Below the pieces are notes generated by a model. That model made no database searches and was not told the origin of the DNA. It was given only the letters and a program-made list of their open reading frames with translations. This document shows, piece by piece, positions 38,995 to 48,898 of a stretch of 64,000 nucleotides of DNA. Numbering within the stretch: position 1 is the stretch's first letter; every line of letters begins with the position of its first letter. Position numbers and translations under genes: made by a program. Source of the DNA: Pseudomonas alkylphenolica (GTDB lineage Bacteria > Pseudomonadota > Gammaproteobacteria > Pseudomonadales > Pseudomonadaceae); contig NZ_QJRG01000034.1 of the NCBI RefSeq assembly GCF_004025535.1, positions 558,001 to 622,000 of the forward strand. Reading direction: 5' to 3'.

Positions 38995-39032
38995 AACCCG
39001 CGAATTATACGCGGGTTCCGGGGGATTGCCTA
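38995..39032 (-). terminator. isc operon terminator whose loop carries the ndk -10 box
   Basis: Minus strand: AACCCGCG (39010-39017), loop TATAATT, CGCGGGTT (38995-39002), then TAATTTTT. The loop is a perfect TATAAT (39004-39009), and TAGGCA (39027-39032) lies 17 bases upstream. The same bases thus look like the terminator of iscX and the promoter of ndk. Confidence 0.65.
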
Positions 39033-39047
39033 ACCTGCCGAGCGCGC

Positions 39048-39248
39048 TCAGTCGGCTTCTTCGATCCAGGCCGCCTGGATGGCTTCGAGAACCTTCTCGC
39101 CGCCACGTTGCGGATCGTCACTGAATTCCGGCAATGCCAGCACCCACTGGTGCAGATCGACGAAGTTCACATAACGAGGATCGACTTCCGGCTTGCTTTC
39201 GGCAAGCTGGATTGCAATTTCAAGTACATCAACCCATTTCAGGCTCAT
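39048..39248 (-). CDS. iscX: Fe-S assembly accessory protein IscX
   Basis: Small acidic protein of 66 residues that binds IscS and modulates cluster assembly (possible frataxin-like regulator). Its N-terminus 'MSLKWVDVLEIAIQLAESKP' and 'RYVNFVDLHQWVL' are family hallmarks. Last gene of the isc operon. Confidence 0.97.
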   Translation of the reverse strand: MSLKWVDVLEIAIQLAESKPEVDPRYVNFVDLHQWVLALPEFSDDPQRGGEKVLEAIQAAWIEEAD

Positions 39249-39260
39249 GTCAGCTCCAGA

Positions 39261-39602
39261 TCAATGCGGCGCTTCGGCGGCGTGGTTGAGCGAGTACTTT
39301 GGAATCTCGACGGTGATGTCTTCGGTACCGACCTTGGCCTGGCAGGTCAGGCGCGACGTAGGCTCCAGGCCCCAGGCGCGGTCCAGATAGTCCTCTTCCA
39401 GCTCGTCAGCCTCGTTGAGCGAGTTGAAGCCTTCGCGAATCACGCAGTGGCACGTGGTGCAGGCGCAGACGCCACCGCAGGCGCTCTCGATCTCAATGTG
39501 GTTGTCATGTGCCACATCGAGAATGGACTTACCCGTTTCGGCCTCGACGACCATGCCATCCGGGCAGAACTTCTCGTGGGGCAGAAAAATCACCTGCGGC
39601 AT
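39261..39602 (-). CDS. fdx: [2Fe-2S] ferredoxin of the Isc system
   Basis: Adrenodoxin-type ferredoxin of 113 residues. Cluster Cys are in 'ACGGVCACTTCHCV' and 'SRLTCQAKVG'. It supplies electrons for cluster assembly on IscU. 3 bases after hscA, 12 before iscX. Confidence 0.97.
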   Translation of the reverse strand: MPQVIFLPHEKFCPDGMVVEAETGKSILDVAHDNHIEIESACGGVCACTTCHCVIREGFNSLNEADELEEDYLDRAWGLEPTSRLTCQAKVGTEDITVEIPKYSLNHAAEAPH

Positions 39603-39605
39603 CAG

Positions 39606-41468
39606 TTATTCCTCGATCTCATTCAGGTTGCGCCCGGCCAAAGCGGCTTTAACCGTCGAATCAAGGCGACGGGCGGCAAAGGCATCGGTCACTTGCGACA
39701 GACGCTTGGTCTGCTGCTCGATGGCAACGCCATCGGTACCGCTCATCAAATCACGCAAGTCTTGCATCTGTTGCTCGATCGCCAGACGCTCTTCGGCATC
39801 CAGCAGGCGATCGCCATCGGCATCCAGGGCACCCTGCACCGCCTCGAGGAGGCGCTCGGCATCTACCTGGTGCTCGCGCAGCTGGCGGGCCACCTTGTCG
39901 AAACCGGCATGCTCGAAGGAATCCTTGAGCATGCGTGCAATTTCACCGTCGGTCAGCCCGTAGGACGGTTTGACCTGAATGCTCGACTCGACACCCGAGC
40001 CCAGTTCACGCGCCGAAACACTGAGCAGACCGTCGGCATCGACCTGGAAGGTCACGCGGATCTTTGCCGCGCCGGCAACCATGGCCGGAATGCCACGCAG
40101 CTCGAAGCGCGCCAGCGAGCGGCAGTCACTGATCAATTCACGCTCGCCTTGCAGCACGTGAATCATCATGGCCGACTGGCCGTCTTTATAGGTAGTGAAT
40201 TCCTGGGCACGGGCGACCGGGATGGTGGTGTTGCGCGGAATCACCTTCTCCATCAGCCCGCCCATGGTTTCAAGCCCCAGGGACAGCGGAATCACATCCA
40301 GCAGCAGCAACTCGCCACCATCGCGACGGTTGCCGGCCAGGGTATCGGCCTGGATGGCGGCACCGATGGCGACCACCTGATCCGGGTCGATCTCGGTCAA
40401 CGGCGTACGGCCGAACAAGGCACCGACGGCCTCACGGACGCGGGGCACGCGAGTCGAACCACCGACCATGACCACGGCGCCAACTTCCTCAAGTTCGACA
40501 CCGCTGTCGCGCACAGCGCGGCGGCAGGCCTTGAGGCTGCGGGCAATCATTGGCTCGATCAGGGCATCGAACGCAGCACGGGTCAGCTCGGCAGACCAGT
40601 TGCCATAGGCAACCGTCACCGAGTCGGCATCGGTCAGCGCTTCTTTGGCGGCGCACGCCGCTTGCAGCAACTGACGCTGCGCTCCCGGATCCAGATCAGA
40701 GGACAGACCGGCCTGCTCGACCATCCAGCTGGCAATCGCGTGGTCAAAGTCATCACCACCCAGGGCACTGTCGCCACCGGTGGCCAGTACTTCAAAGACA
40801 CCGCCGGTCAGGCGCAGAATCGAAATATCGAAGGTACCGCCACCCAGGTCATAGATGGCCACCAGGCCTTCGGCATTCTGATCCAGGCCATAGGCTACCG
40901 CCGCCGCAGTCGGCTCGTTGAGCAGGCGCAGCACGTTCAGGCCGGCCAGGCGCGCAGCGTCCTTGGTTGCCTGACGCTGGGCGTCGTCGAAATAGGCCGG
41001 CACGGTAATGACCGCACCGACCAGCTCGCCACCCAAGGTCTCTTCGGCACGCTGACGCAGTACCTTGAGGATGTCAGCCGACACCTCTACCGGGCTTTTC
41101 GGCCCCTGTACGGTGTCGATGAACGGCATGTGCGACTCACCACCGACAAAACGGTAAGGCAGTTGCTCGCCCAGCTGCTTGACGTCCGCCAGACCGCGCC
41201 CCATGAAGCGCTTGACCGACAGTACGGTGTTGAGTGGATCGCTGGAGGCAGCGTCACGCGCCACCTGGCCGACATCGATATGATCGGCGTGGTAACGCAC
41301 AGCCGAAGGCAGGATGACCCGCCCTTGAGCGTCGGGCAGGGGCTCGCTACGGCCGCTGCGAAGCGCGGCAACCAGGGAGTTGGTGGTACCAAGGTCAATT
41401 CCCACCGCCAGGCGGCGCTGGTGCGGTTGAGGGCTCTGACCGGGTTCGGCGATCTGCAGTAGGGCCAT
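39606..41468 (-). CDS. hscA: Fe-S assembly chaperone HscA (Hsp70)
   Basis: Hsp70 of 620 residues that drives cluster release from IscU. ATPase motifs '[16 protein letters not shown]', '[20 protein letters not shown]' and '[14 protein letters not shown]' are intact; the substrate-binding domain follows and there is no DnaK-style EEVD tail. Between hscB and fdx. Confidence 0.97.
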   Translation of the reverse strand: MALLQIAEPGQSPQPHQRRLAVGIDLGTTNSLVAALRSGRSEPLPDAQGRVILPSAVRYHADHIDVGQVARDAASSDPLNTVLSVKRFMGRGLADVKQLGEQLPYRFVGGESHMPFIDTVQGPKSPVEVSADILKVLRQRAEETLGGELVGAVITVPAYFDDAQRQATKDAARLAGLNVLRLLNEPTAAAVAYGLDQNAEGLVAIYDLGGGTFDISILRLTGGVFEVLATGGDSALGGDDFDHAIASWMVEQAGLSSDLDPGAQRQLLQAACAAKEALTDADSVTVAYGNWSAELTRAAFDALIEPMIARSLKACRRAVRDSGVELEEVGAVVMVGGSTRVPRVREAVGALFGRTPLTEIDPDQVVAIGAAIQADTLAGNRRDGGELLLLDVIPLSLGLETMGGLMEKVIPRNTTIPVARAQEFTTYKDGQSAMMIHVLQGERELISDCRSLARFELRGIPAMVAGAAKIRVTFQVDADGLLSVSARELGSGVESSIQVKPSYGLTDGEIARMLKDSFEHAGFDKVARQLREHQVDAERLLEAVQGALDADGDRLLDAEERLAIEQQMQDLRDLMSGTDGVAIEQQTKRLSQVTDAFAARRLDSTVKAALAGRNLNEIEE

Positions 41469-41510
41469 GCTTATCTGAATACCAGGGGCGCCGCCAGCGG
41501 CAGCGCCGAG

Positions 41511-42032
41511 TTAATCGTCGAGGCGCTCTTCCAGCTGGCGCACTTCATAGGCGAGCTTGTCCAGAAACTGCATGCGGCGCATCAGGCGTTCAGCCTGTTC
41601 ACGCTGCGCAGGCACATTCCAGCAGGCGGCGAAGTCCTCGTTGAGCGCTTCCTGGGCGACTTTCAAGCGGCGCTTGAAGGTGGCGACACCATCGAGGTCG
41701 GCACTGTCCTGCAGATCTTCGAGCTCTTCGCGCAATTGCATCTGCTGCAGCAGGAACTCGGGATCGTGGACGGTGACTTCCTGCGGTACTTCGGCACCGC
41801 TGATGGTCAACAGGTAGCGGGCACGCCGGGGCGGGCTCTTGAGTGTCTGGTAGGCTTCGTTCAGCGCAGCCGAACGCTCCAGCGCCACGCGCTGTTCACG
41901 TTCGGAGGCATCGGCGAAGCGATCCGGATGAACCTCGCGGGCCAGCTCGCGGTAGCGAACGGCCAACTTGTCGAGGTCCAGACGGAAGCCAGGTTGCAGG
42001 TCAAACAGGGCGAAATGACAAGGAGTACCCAC
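41511..42032 (-). CDS. hscB: Co-chaperone HscB (J-domain)
   Basis: J-protein of 173 residues that brings IscU to HscA. 'HPDRF' is the J-motif; the C-terminal three-helix IscU-binding domain follows. GTG 42032 is chosen since it gives the family N-terminus '[15 protein letters not shown]'; upstream codons overlap iscA. Confidence 0.95.
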   Translation of the reverse strand: MGTPCHFALFDLQPGFRLDLDKLAVRYRELAREVHPDRFADASEREQRVALERSAALNEAYQTLKSPPRRARYLLTISGAEVPQEVTVHDPEFLLQQMQLREELEDLQDSADLDGVATFKRRLKVAQEALNEDFAACWNVPAQREQAERLMRRMQFLDKLAYEVRQLEERLDD

Positions 42033-42040
42033 GCTCAGCC

Positions 42041-42364
42041 TCAGACGTTGAAGCTTTCGCCGCAGCCACACTCACCGCGTACGTTGGGGTTGTTGAACTT
42101 GAAGCCTTCGTTCAACCCTTCCTTGACGAAGTCCAGTTCGGTACCGTCCAGGTAAGCCAGGCTTTTCGGGTCGATGATGACCTTTTCGCCATGGCTTTCG
42201 AAGACCAGGTCTTCGCTGTCCGGTTGATCGACGAACTCCAGCACATACGCCAGGCCCGAGCAGCCGGTGGTACGTACGCCAAGGCGAATACCTTCACCCT
42301 TGCCGCGTCCGTCGAGAGAGCGCCGCACGTGCTTGGCGGCGGCTTCTGTCATGCTGATAGCCAT
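42041..42364 (-). CDS. iscA: A-type Fe-S carrier IscA
   Basis: Protein of 107 residues with the three conserved Cys ('[13 protein letters not shown]', 'GECGCGESF'). It delivers clusters to target enzymes such as ispG. 28 bases after iscU. Confidence 0.97.
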   Translation of the reverse strand: MAISMTEAAAKHVRRSLDGRGKGEGIRLGVRTTGCSGLAYVLEFVDQPDSEDLVFESHGEKVIIDPKSLAYLDGTELDFVKEGLNEGFKFNNPNVRGECGCGESFNV

Positions 42365-42392
42365 CGAGACTCCTTACCTGCAACAGGCGAAC

Positions 42393-42779
42393 TTAGAGCA
42401 AACCTTTCTTCTGCTTGTAATCGCGTACGGCCGCCTTGATGGCGTCCTCGGCGAGTACCGAGCAGTGGATTTTAACGGGCGGCAACGCCAGTTCTTCGGC
42501 CAGCTGGGTGTTCTTGATGGTTTCGGCTTCGTCCAGCGTCTTGCCCTTCATCCACTCGGTGGCCAGGGAGCTGGAGGCGATGGCCGAGCCACAACCGTAG
42601 GTCTTGAACTTGGCGTCTTCAATCACGCCCTGCTCGTTGACCTTGATCTGCAGGCGCATGACGTCGCCGCACGCCGGAGCGCCGACCATGCCGGTGCCAA
42701 CATCCGGGTCCTCGGCATTCATCTTGCCGACGTTACGCGGGTTTTCGTAGTGGTCGATGACCTTTTCACTGTATGCCAT
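42393..42779 (-). CDS. iscU: Fe-S cluster scaffold IscU
   Basis: Scaffold of 128 residues. The three Cys ligands are in 'GAPACGDVM', 'YGCGSAIASS' and 'IHCSVLAED'; the HscA recognition motif LPPVK is at 'LALPPVKIHCS'. Intact. Confidence 0.98.
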   Translation of the reverse strand: MAYSEKVIDHYENPRNVGKMNAEDPDVGTGMVGAPACGDVMRLQIKVNEQGVIEDAKFKTYGCGSAIASSSLATEWMKGKTLDEAETIKNTQLAEELALPPVKIHCSVLAEDAIKAAVRDYKQKKGLL

Positions 42780-42825
42780 GGTGCAATTCCTTCCTCATCA
42801 GAGAGCCGCTCTTGCCGGCGGCTAC

Positions 42826-44040
42826 TTAGTGCGCAGCCCACTCGATCTTGGAGATGTCGACGCCGTCTTTGTACATATCCCACAGCGGCGACAGTTCGCG
42901 CAGCTTGGTCACGGCCTCGCAGACCTTCTGCGCGGCGTAGTCGATTTCTTCTTCGGTGGTGAAGCGACCGAAGGTGAAGCGGATCGAGCTGTGAGCCAGC
43001 TCGTCGTTGCGACCCAGGGCGCGCAGCACGTACGACGGCTCCAGCGAAGCCGAGGTGCAGGCGGAACCGGAAGACACTGCCAGGTCCTTGAGGGCCATGA
43101 TCAGCGACTCGCCTTCAACGTAGTTGAAGCTCAGGTTCAGGTTGTGCGGGATACGCGCGGTCATGCTGCCGTTGATGTACAGCTCTTCGAGGCCTTCGAC
43201 CTGCTTGTAGAAGCGGTCGCTAAGGGCCTTGATGCGGACGTTCTCGCTGGCCATCTGCTCTTTGGCAATGGCAAACGCTTCACCCATGCCAACGATCTGG
43301 TGGGTCGCCAGGGTGCCCGAACGCATGCCGCGCTCATGACCGCCGCCGTGCATGGTGGCTTCCAGACGTACGCGCGGTTTGCGGCTGACGTACAGGGCAC
43401 CAATGCCCTTAGGGCCGTAGGTCTTGTGTGCGGAGAACGACATCAGGTCGACTTTCAGCTTCTGCAGGTCGATCTCGACCTTGCCAGTGGACTGAGCAGC
43501 GTCAACGTGGAACATGACACCGCGAGCGCGGGTCAGTTCGCCGATGGCAGCGATGTCGTTGATGGTACCGATTTCGTTGTTTACGTGCATGATCGAGACC
43601 AGGATGGTGTCGTCACGCAGGGCGGCTTCAATCATGGCCGGAGTGATCAGACCATCGGCGCCTGGCTCGATGTAGGTCACTTCAAAGCCTTCACGCTCCA
43701 GTTGGCGCGTGCTGTCGAGGACAGCCTTGTGCTCGATCTTGGAGGTGATCAGGTGCTTGCCCTTGGTGCTGTAGAAGTGCGCGACGCCCTTGATTGCCAG
43801 GTTGTCGGACTCGGTGGCACCGCTGGTCCAGACAATTTCCCGCGGGTCGGCATTGACCAGGTCAGCGACCTGGCGACGGGCGTTCTCGACCGCTTCTTCG
43901 GCTTTCCAGCCAAAAACGTGGGAGCGCGACGCCGGGTTACCGAAGTTTCCGTCGACCAGCAGGCAGTCGCTCATCTTCTGGGCAACGCGTGGGTCGACCG
44001 GTGTGGTCGCGGAGTAATCGAGGTAGATCGGCAACTTCAT
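42826..44040 (-). CDS. iscS: Cysteine desulfurase IscS
   Basis: PLP enzyme of 404 residues providing sulfur for clusters and thionucleosides. The PLP-Lys is in '[16 protein letters not shown]' and the persulfide Cys in '[16 protein letters not shown]'. 42 bases after iscR. Confidence 0.98.
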   Translation of the reverse strand: MKLPIYLDYSATTPVDPRVAQKMSDCLLVDGNFGNPASRSHVFGWKAEEAVENARRQVADLVNADPREIVWTSGATESDNLAIKGVAHFYSTKGKHLITSKIEHKAVLDSTRQLEREGFEVTYIEPGADGLITPAMIEAALRDDTILVSIMHVNNEIGTINDIAAIGELTRARGVMFHVDAAQSTGKVEIDLQKLKVDLMSFSAHKTYGPKGIGALYVSRKPRVRLEATMHGGGHERGMRSGTLATHQIVGMGEAFAIAKEQMASENVRIKALSDRFYKQVEGLEELYINGSMTARIPHNLNLSFNYVEGESLIMALKDLAVSSGSACTSASLEPSYVLRALGRNDELAHSSIRFTFGRFTTEEEIDYAAQKVCEAVTKLRELSPLWDMYKDGVDISKIEWAAH

Positions 44041-44082
44041 TGAATATCTCCTATCAGGCGGTCGCGCCGCGCGTCGAAACGG

Positions 44083-44574
44083 TCATTCGACGGCTGACGT
44101 CTCAATCTTGTCCAGCTGCGGTGCCCGGCCTGCGATACGACGCAGGTCCTGACGCTGGGCGACTTCTTGTACCTCACGGCGAGTAACAAGGTCAGCCAGG
44201 CTGATGCCGCTGAGGAACTCGTGAATCTGCTGGCTCAAATCACACCACAAGTGGTGGGTCAGGCAGGTGTCGCCGGCGTGGCAATCACCCAGCCCCTGAC
44301 AGCGTGTGGCGTCGACCGATTCGTTGACCGCGTCGATGACCTGGGCGACCTGAATGCTCTCCATGCTTCGTGACAGCTGATAGCCGCCACCAGGGCCGCG
44401 CACACTGGAAACCAGGCTGCTGCGGCGCAGCTTTGCAAACAGCTGCTCCAGATAAGAGAGGGAAATGCCTTGGCGTTCGGAAATGTCGGCCAGAGACACC
44501 GGCCCATTCTGCGCGTGCAACGCCAAGTCGAGCATGGCAGTCACGGCGTATCGGCCTTTTGTAGTCAGTCGCAT
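44083..44574 (-). CDS. iscR: Fe-S sensing transcription regulator IscR
   Basis: Rrf2-family repressor of 163 residues. A winged HTH ('[20 protein letters not shown]') is followed by the cluster Cys triad in '[17 protein letters not shown]'. It represses its own operon when holding a [2Fe-2S] cluster, through the two sites at 44619-44668. Confidence 0.97.
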   Translation of the reverse strand: MRLTTKGRYAVTAMLDLALHAQNGPVSLADISERQGISLSYLEQLFAKLRRSSLVSSVRGPGGGYQLSRSMESIQVAQVIDAVNESVDATRCQGLGDCHAGDTCLTHHLWCDLSQQIHEFLSGISLADLVTRREVQEVAQRQDLRRIAGRAPQLDKIETSAVE

Positions 44575-44610
44575 GGCTAGTAGGTACCACGGGGTTACGG
44601 GATGGGAGCG

Positions 44611-44668
44611 AGTATGCTATTCCCGAGCATTTAAGTCAACTATAAGACCTAGTGCTTTAGTCGGGTTT
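44611..44668 (-). promoter_or_regulatory. iscR promoter with two abutting IscR type-1 sites
   Basis: The promoter on the minus strand is TTGACT (44634-44639), 17-base spacer, CATACT (44611-44616). Two 25-base IscR type-1 sites lie end to end. Site A (44619-44643) begins ATAGTTGACT and matches the E. coli consensus at 21 of 25 positions, covering the -35. Site B (44644-44668) begins AAACCCGACT and matches at about 18 of 25, just upstream. They touch without a gap. Confidence 0.7.
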
Positions 44669-44701
44669 GCCGCTGAACGGCGGCCAGAATGATAGCAAAC
44701 T

Positions 44702-44725
44702 AAGGGGCGTGTACGCACGCCCCTT
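44702..44725. terminator. Hairpin between cysE and the iscR promoter
   Basis: AAGGGGCGTG, loop TACG, CACGCCCCTT: a perfect 10-bp stem immediately after the cysE stop codon. The downstream T-run is short. Confidence 0.65.
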
Positions 44726-44728
44726 CTG

Positions 44729-45511
44729 TCAATGCGTCGACGTGTCGCTGCGCGCCTCGCACTTGACCTCGGCGAAGTCTTCTTCGCGCAACGCCGGCAG
44801 CTCCTTGGCGCAATAGTCGCTACCCAGGTTCTTCAGCGCACCGCACATGTCTTCCAGGCGCCCGTCCACCGCCTGCAGGTGATCAAGCAGCTGACCAATG
44901 GCGCGCGCGACCGGGTCAGGCATGTCTTCACTGACGCCATAGGCATCGAAACCGATCTTTTCCGCCATGGCCTTGCGCCGCGCCTCAACCTCGACATCGG
45001 TCTTGACGATAATTCGCCCCGGAATACCCACAGCGGTGGCGCCCGCCGGTACGGCCTTGGTGACCACGGCGTTGGAACCGATCTTGGCTCCGGCACCGAC
45101 AGTGAACGGCCCGAGCACCTTGGCACCGGCACCTACCACCACACCGTCTTCGAGGGTCGGGTGACGCTTGCCCTTGTTCCAGCTGGTACCCCCCAGGGTC
45201 ACACCCTGGTACAGGGTGACATCGTCACCGATCTCGGCGGTTTCGCCGATCACGATACCCATGCCATGGTCGATGAAGAAACGCCGGCCGACCTTGGCAC
45301 CCGGATGGATCTCGATGCCGGTCATCCAGCGCCCGAAGTTCGACACCAGCCGGGCTGGCCATTTCAAGTCGCGCCGCCACAGGGCATGCGCCGCACGGTG
45401 CAGCCAGATCGCGTGCATCCCGGGATAGCAGGTCAGCACTTCAAAGGCATTGCGCGCCGCCGGGTCACGGTGGAAAACGCTCTGGATATCTTCCCGCAGA
45501 CGCTCGAACAT
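44729..45511 (-). CDS. cysE: Serine O-acetyltransferase
   Basis: First committed enzyme of cysteine synthesis, 260 residues. Left-handed beta-helix hexapeptide repeats ('[20 protein letters not shown]', '[20 protein letters not shown]') and the His/Asp catalytic region 'IDHGMGIV' are present. It supplies the cysteine used by IscS, encoded just downstream. It starts 1 base after the trmJ stop. Confidence 0.97.
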   Translation of the reverse strand: MFERLREDIQSVFHRDPAARNAFEVLTCYPGMHAIWLHRAAHALWRRDLKWPARLVSNFGRWMTGIEIHPGAKVGRRFFIDHGMGIVIGETAEIGDDVTLYQGVTLGGTSWNKGKRHPTLEDGVVVGAGAKVLGPFTVGAGAKIGSNAVVTKAVPAGATAVGIPGRIIVKTDVEVEARRKAMAEKIGFDAYGVSEDMPDPVARAIGQLLDHLQAVDGRLEDMCGALKNLGSDYCAKELPALREEDFAEVKCEARSDTSTH

Positions 45512-46288
45512 CTATTCTTGATCCTTGCGCTTATGCGGCTCGCCACGGGCCACTTTCTGGGTTTCCGTGAGAATGCCGCGCAAAATACTCATTTCCGAAC
45601 GATTGACCGAGCTGCGCCCATACAACCGACGCAAACGCGGCATCAGGTGCTTGGGCTTCTCCGGGTCGAGAAAACCGATATCGACCAGAGTCTTTTCCAG
45701 GTGCTCGTAGAACAGCTCCATTTCATCCATGGTCGCCAGCTCGCTGCTGCGCACCGACGTCACTTCAAATTTCTCCACTTTCGACGGCTGGCCTTCAGCC
45801 GCCAGCCAGGCCATGCGCACCTCGTAAGCCAGCACCTGCACCGCAGCTGCCAGGTTCAGCGAACTGAAGTCCGGATTCGACGGGATATGCACGTGAAAGT
45901 GGCAACGCTGCAGTTCTTCGTTGGTCAGGCCGGCGTATTCACGACCGAACACCAGGGCGATCTCCTCACCCTGGACAGCATGCTCGATGACCTTGCTGCC
46001 GCATTCGCGCGGATCGACCAACGGCCAGGGGATACGCCGCTCGCGGGCACTGGTACCGAACACCAGGTTGCATCCGACCAGCGCCTCTTCAAGGGTGGCC
46101 ACCACCTGCGCACCACCCAGCACGTCGTCAGCACCCGACGCACGGGCATCGGCCTCGTGAGAGGGGAAATCCTGCGGATCAACCAGCACCAGGCGCGACA
46201 AGCCCATGTTTTTCATGGCACGCGCAGCGCCGCCGATATTGCCGGGGTGGCTGGTATTGACCAGAACAACACGAATATTTTGCAGCAA
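45512..46288 (-). CDS. trmJ: tRNA (cytidine/uridine-32) 2'-O-methyltransferase TrmJ
   Basis: SPOUT methyltransferase of 258 residues. 'VLVNTSHPGNIGGAARAMKN' is the N-terminal signature and the knot motifs are 'LVFGREYAGLTNEEL' and 'HIPSNPDFSSLNLAAAVQ'. The start codon appears to be TTG (46286-46288), since the next residues match the family exactly; the ribosome site is weak. Divergent from suhB. Confidence 0.93.
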   Translation of the reverse strand: MLQNIRVVLVNTSHPGNIGGAARAMKNMGLSRLVLVDPQDFPSHEADARASGADDVLGGAQVVATLEEALVGCNLVFGTSARERRIPWPLVDPRECGSKVIEHAVQGEEIALVFGREYAGLTNEELQRCHFHVHIPSNPDFSSLNLAAAVQVLAYEVRMAWLAAEGQPSKVEKFEVTSVRSSELATMDEMELFYEHLEKTLVDIGFLDPEKPKHLMPRLRRLYGRSSVNRSEMSILRGILTETQKVARGEPHKRKDQE

Positions 46289-46389
46289 GGCGAGCGCTCA
46301 CAGACACGGGAAAGAAGGAGCAAATCTTACAGAACACACCGACTTTACGCTACGAAAGCGAATGCGGCCCTTCTTCGCGCAAAGTTTTC

Positions 46390-46398
46390 TGTTAGAAT
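46390..46398 (+). promoter_or_regulatory. Extended -10 promoter of suhB
   Basis: TGTTAGAAT fits an extended -10 (TGn-TAGAAT) about 35 bases before the suhB ATG; no good -35 box is present. Confidence 0.4.
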
Positions 46399-46433
46399 GT
46401 TCGGCTTTCTTTAACGACCCAGGTGAAACGTCC

Positions 46434-47252
46434 ATGCAGCCCATGCTGAATATCGCGCTGCGCGCCGCCCGCAGCGCCAGTGAATTGATTTTCCGCTCCA
46501 TCGAGCGCCTGGATAGCATCAAGGTTGATGAAAAAGACGCCAAGGATTACGTCTCCGAAGTCGATCGCGCCGCCGAGCAAAGCATCATCAACGCTCTGCG
46601 CAAGGCCTACCCGAACCACTCCATTTACGGTGAAGAAACCGGCCTGCACGCTGGCAGCGGCGAAGAAGGCAAGGACTACCTGTGGATCATCGATCCACTG
46701 GACGGCACCACCAACTTCCTGCGTGGCGTTCCGCACTTTGCCGTGAGCATTGCCTGCAAATACCGCGGCCGCCTTGAGCATGCCGTAGTACTGGACCCCG
46801 TCCGTCAGGAAGAATTCACCGCCAGTCGTGGCCGTGGCGCCCAGCTCAATGGTCGCCGTCTGCGCGTCAGCACACGCACCAGCCTGGAAGGCGCACTGCT
46901 GGGTACCGGCTTCCCGTTCCGCGACAATCAGCTGGCAGATCTGGACAACTACCTGGGCATGTTCCGCGCCCTGGTCGGCCAGACCGCCGGCATTCGCCGT
47001 GCCGGTGCAGCCAGCCTGGACCTGGCCTACGTGGCCGCCGGCCGTTTTGACGCCTTCTGGGAGTCGGGCCTGTCGGAATACGACATGGCTGCAGGCGCGC
47101 TGCTGATCCAGGAAGCTGGCGGTCTGGTGAGCGATTTCACCGGCGGCCACGACTTCCTCGAGAAGGGCCACATCGTTGCCGGCAACACCAAGTGCTTCAA
47201 GGCCGTATTGACTGCTATCCAGCCGCACCTGCCTGCCTCGATCAAACGCTAA
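46434..47252 (+). CDS. suhB: Inositol-1-monophosphatase family protein SuhB
   Basis: Mg-dependent phosphatase of 272 residues. It has the metal motif 'DPLDGTTNFLRGVPHF' and 'WESGLSEYDMAAGALLI'. In enterobacteria SuhB also works in rRNA antitermination, and in P. aeruginosa it affects virulence genes. ATG 46434 gives the family N-terminus 'MQPMLNIALRAARSASELIF'. Confidence 0.96.
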   Translation: MQPMLNIALRAARSASELIFRSIERLDSIKVDEKDAKDYVSEVDRAAEQSIINALRKAYPNHSIYGEETGLHAGSGEEGKDYLWIIDPLDGTTNFLRGVPHFAVSIACKYRGRLEHAVVLDPVRQEEFTASRGRGAQLNGRRLRVSTRTSLEGALLGTGFPFRDNQLADLDNYLGMFRALVGQTAGIRRAGAASLDLAYVAAGRFDAFWESGLSEYDMAAGALLIQEAGGLVSDFTGGHDFLEKGHIVAGNTKCFKAVLTAIQPHLPASIKR

Positions 47253-47267
47253 GCGTCGATCGAGCAT

Positions 47268-47296
47268 AAAAAAAGCACCCTTCGGGGTGCTTTTTT
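47268..47296. terminator. Bidirectional terminator suhB / glycine-zipper protein
   Basis: AAAAAAAGCACCC, loop TTCG, GGGTGCTTTTTT: classical intrinsic terminator functional on both strands between convergent genes. Confidence 0.92.
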
Positions 47297-47308
47297 ATTG
47301 CCTCTGGT

Positions 47309-47857
47309 TTACTGGCCTGGCTGGGCCTCGCTCAGCACCAGCTTGCCCTCTTTATCCAGCGGAATCTGCGCACCCGGGTCACGATCCATGCGGACCTGAC
47401 CGACCTTGTCGCCGATCGAATACTTCACGTCATAACCCACCACTTTCTCGCTCAGGTCATTAACCGTGTTGCAGCGGGTTTGTGTGGTGGTATAGGTATC
47501 GCGTTCCTGCATCCCTTCCTGCACCTTGTTACCGGCATAGCCACCACCGACCGCACCGGCCACTGTGGCAATCTTTTTACCAGTACCACCGCCAATCTGG
47601 TTACCCAACAAACCACCCGCCAGGGCGCCGACCACGGTACCGGCAATCTGGTGCTGGTCCTTCACCGGGGCCTGACGCGTAACGGTCACGTCCTTGCAGA
47701 CTTCTCGCGGCGTTTTCACGGTCTGTTTGACCGGTTGCACCGCCAATACTTCAGCATATTCCGGCCCACTCTTGACCAGGTTGTAAGTGGCTACAGCACC
47801 TCCGGCAGTCACACCGACCGCCCCCAGAACCGCACCCACCAGCATTGACTTGTTCAC
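47309..47857 (-). CDS. Glycine-zipper 2TM domain protein (SlyB/PcpY-like)
   Basis: Predicted 182-residue envelope protein. An N-terminal hydrophobic segment ('MLVGAVLGAVGVTAGGAVAT') is followed by a periplasmic region and the glycine-zipper helix pair 'GTVVGALAGGLLGNQIGG' / 'TVAGAVGGGYAGNKVQEG'. GTG 47857 is taken as start because AGGAGG lies 5 bases before it. There is no lipobox Cys, unlike SlyB itself. Function unknown; relatives are envelope-stress or membrane-stabilising proteins. Sits between suhB and secF as PA3819 does (from memory). Confidence 0.82.
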   Translation of the reverse strand: MNKSMLVGAVLGAVGVTAGGAVATYNLVKSGPEYAEVLAVQPVKQTVKTPREVCKDVTVTRQAPVKDQHQIAGTVVGALAGGLLGNQIGGGTGKKIATVAGAVGGGYAGNKVQEGMQERDTYTTTQTRCNTVNDLSEKVVGYDVKYSIGDKVGQVRMDRDPGAQIPLDKEGKLVLSEAQPGQ

Positions 47858-47915
47858 GTGAACCTCCTGATCGTACCTGCAGGACATTGCCTGCCTTCTC
47901 CCTGCCTTGGAGCAT

Positions 47916-47945
47916 AAAAAAAGGCGCGAGTTCAATACTCGCGCC
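47916..47945 (-). terminator. Terminator of the secDF operon
   Basis: Minus strand GGCGCGAG, 7-base loop, CTCGCGCC then TTTTTTT: strong intrinsic terminator about 30 bases after the secF stop. Confidence 0.9.
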
Positions 47946-47977
47946 CTTCTCTACGACAAACAGCGTGGGAAAACCCG

Positions 47978-48889
47978 TTATGGACGCTCGTCCACGCCGT
48001 CGGTTTTGGCCGGCGGAATCAGGTCTTCGCTGTTCAGATTCAGCCAGATCAGTACCACGTTGGCGATGTAGATCGACGAGTAGGTACCCGCCATTACACC
48101 GACGAACAGGGCGATGGAGAAGCCCCACAGGTTGTCACCGCCGAAGAACAGCAACGCAGCGATGGCCAGCAGGGTCGACACCGAGGTCGCCACGGTACGC
48201 AGCAAGGTCTGGGTGGTCGAGATGTTGATGTTCTCGATCAGCGACGCCTTGCGCAGCACACGGAAGTTTTCACGCACCCGGTCGAACACGACGATGGTGT
48301 CGTTGAGCGAGTAACCGATGATCGCCAGCACCGCCGCCAGCACCGTCAGGTCGAAGGTGATCTGGAAGAACGACAGGATACCCATGGTCACCACAACGTC
48401 GTGGATCAGCGAGATGATCGCACCCACGGCGAATTTCCACTGAAAGCGGAACGCCAGGTAGATCAGGATCCCGCCCAAAGCCAGGAGCATCCCCAGGCCG
48501 CCCTGGTCACGCAGTTCTTCACCGACCTGAGGACCGACGAACTCTACGCGCTTGACCACTGCAGGGTTATCGCCACCGACCTTCTGCAAGGCTTCGGCAA
48601 CGCGGTTACCCAGCATCGGATCATCGCCCGGCATGCGCACCAGCAGGTCGGTGGTGGCGCCAAAGCTCTGCACCACGGCATCGTGGAAACCGGACTTGAC
48701 CAGCTCCTCGCGCACCTGCTCAAGGTTGGCAGGACGCTCGTAGGTCAGCTCGATGAGCGTACCCCCGGTGAAGTCCAGACCGAAGTTCAGGCCCTTGTGG
48801 AACCAGCTGAACAGCGCCAGCGCCGTGAGGAGCATGGTGATGGCGAACGCAATGTTGCGAACGCCCATGAAATTGATGGTACGTAACAT
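47978..48889 (-). CDS. secF: Protein translocase subunit SecF
   Basis: Membrane protein of 303 residues, six helices with one periplasmic domain. 'GLDFTGGTLIEL' and 'GYSLNDTIVVFDRVRENFR' are family motifs. Together with SecD it uses the proton gradient to pull exported proteins through SecYEG. 9 bases after secD. Confidence 0.97.
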   Translation of the reverse strand: MLRTINFMGVRNIAFAITMLLTALALFSWFHKGLNFGLDFTGGTLIELTYERPANLEQVREELVKSGFHDAVVQSFGATTDLLVRMPGDDPMLGNRVAEALQKVGGDNPAVVKRVEFVGPQVGEELRDQGGLGMLLALGGILIYLAFRFQWKFAVGAIISLIHDVVVTMGILSFFQITFDLTVLAAVLAIIGYSLNDTIVVFDRVRENFRVLRKASLIENINISTTQTLLRTVATSVSTLLAIAALLFFGGDNLWGFSIALFVGVMAGTYSSIYIANVVLIWLNLNSEDLIPPAKTDGVDERP

Positions 48890-48898
48890 GGCAGCCCC

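Noticed and set aside
38979..41462. Plus-strand frame of 827 codons antisense to iscX-fdx-hscA
   Set aside because: Antisense shadow with no ribosome site; the minus-strand isc genes are certain.
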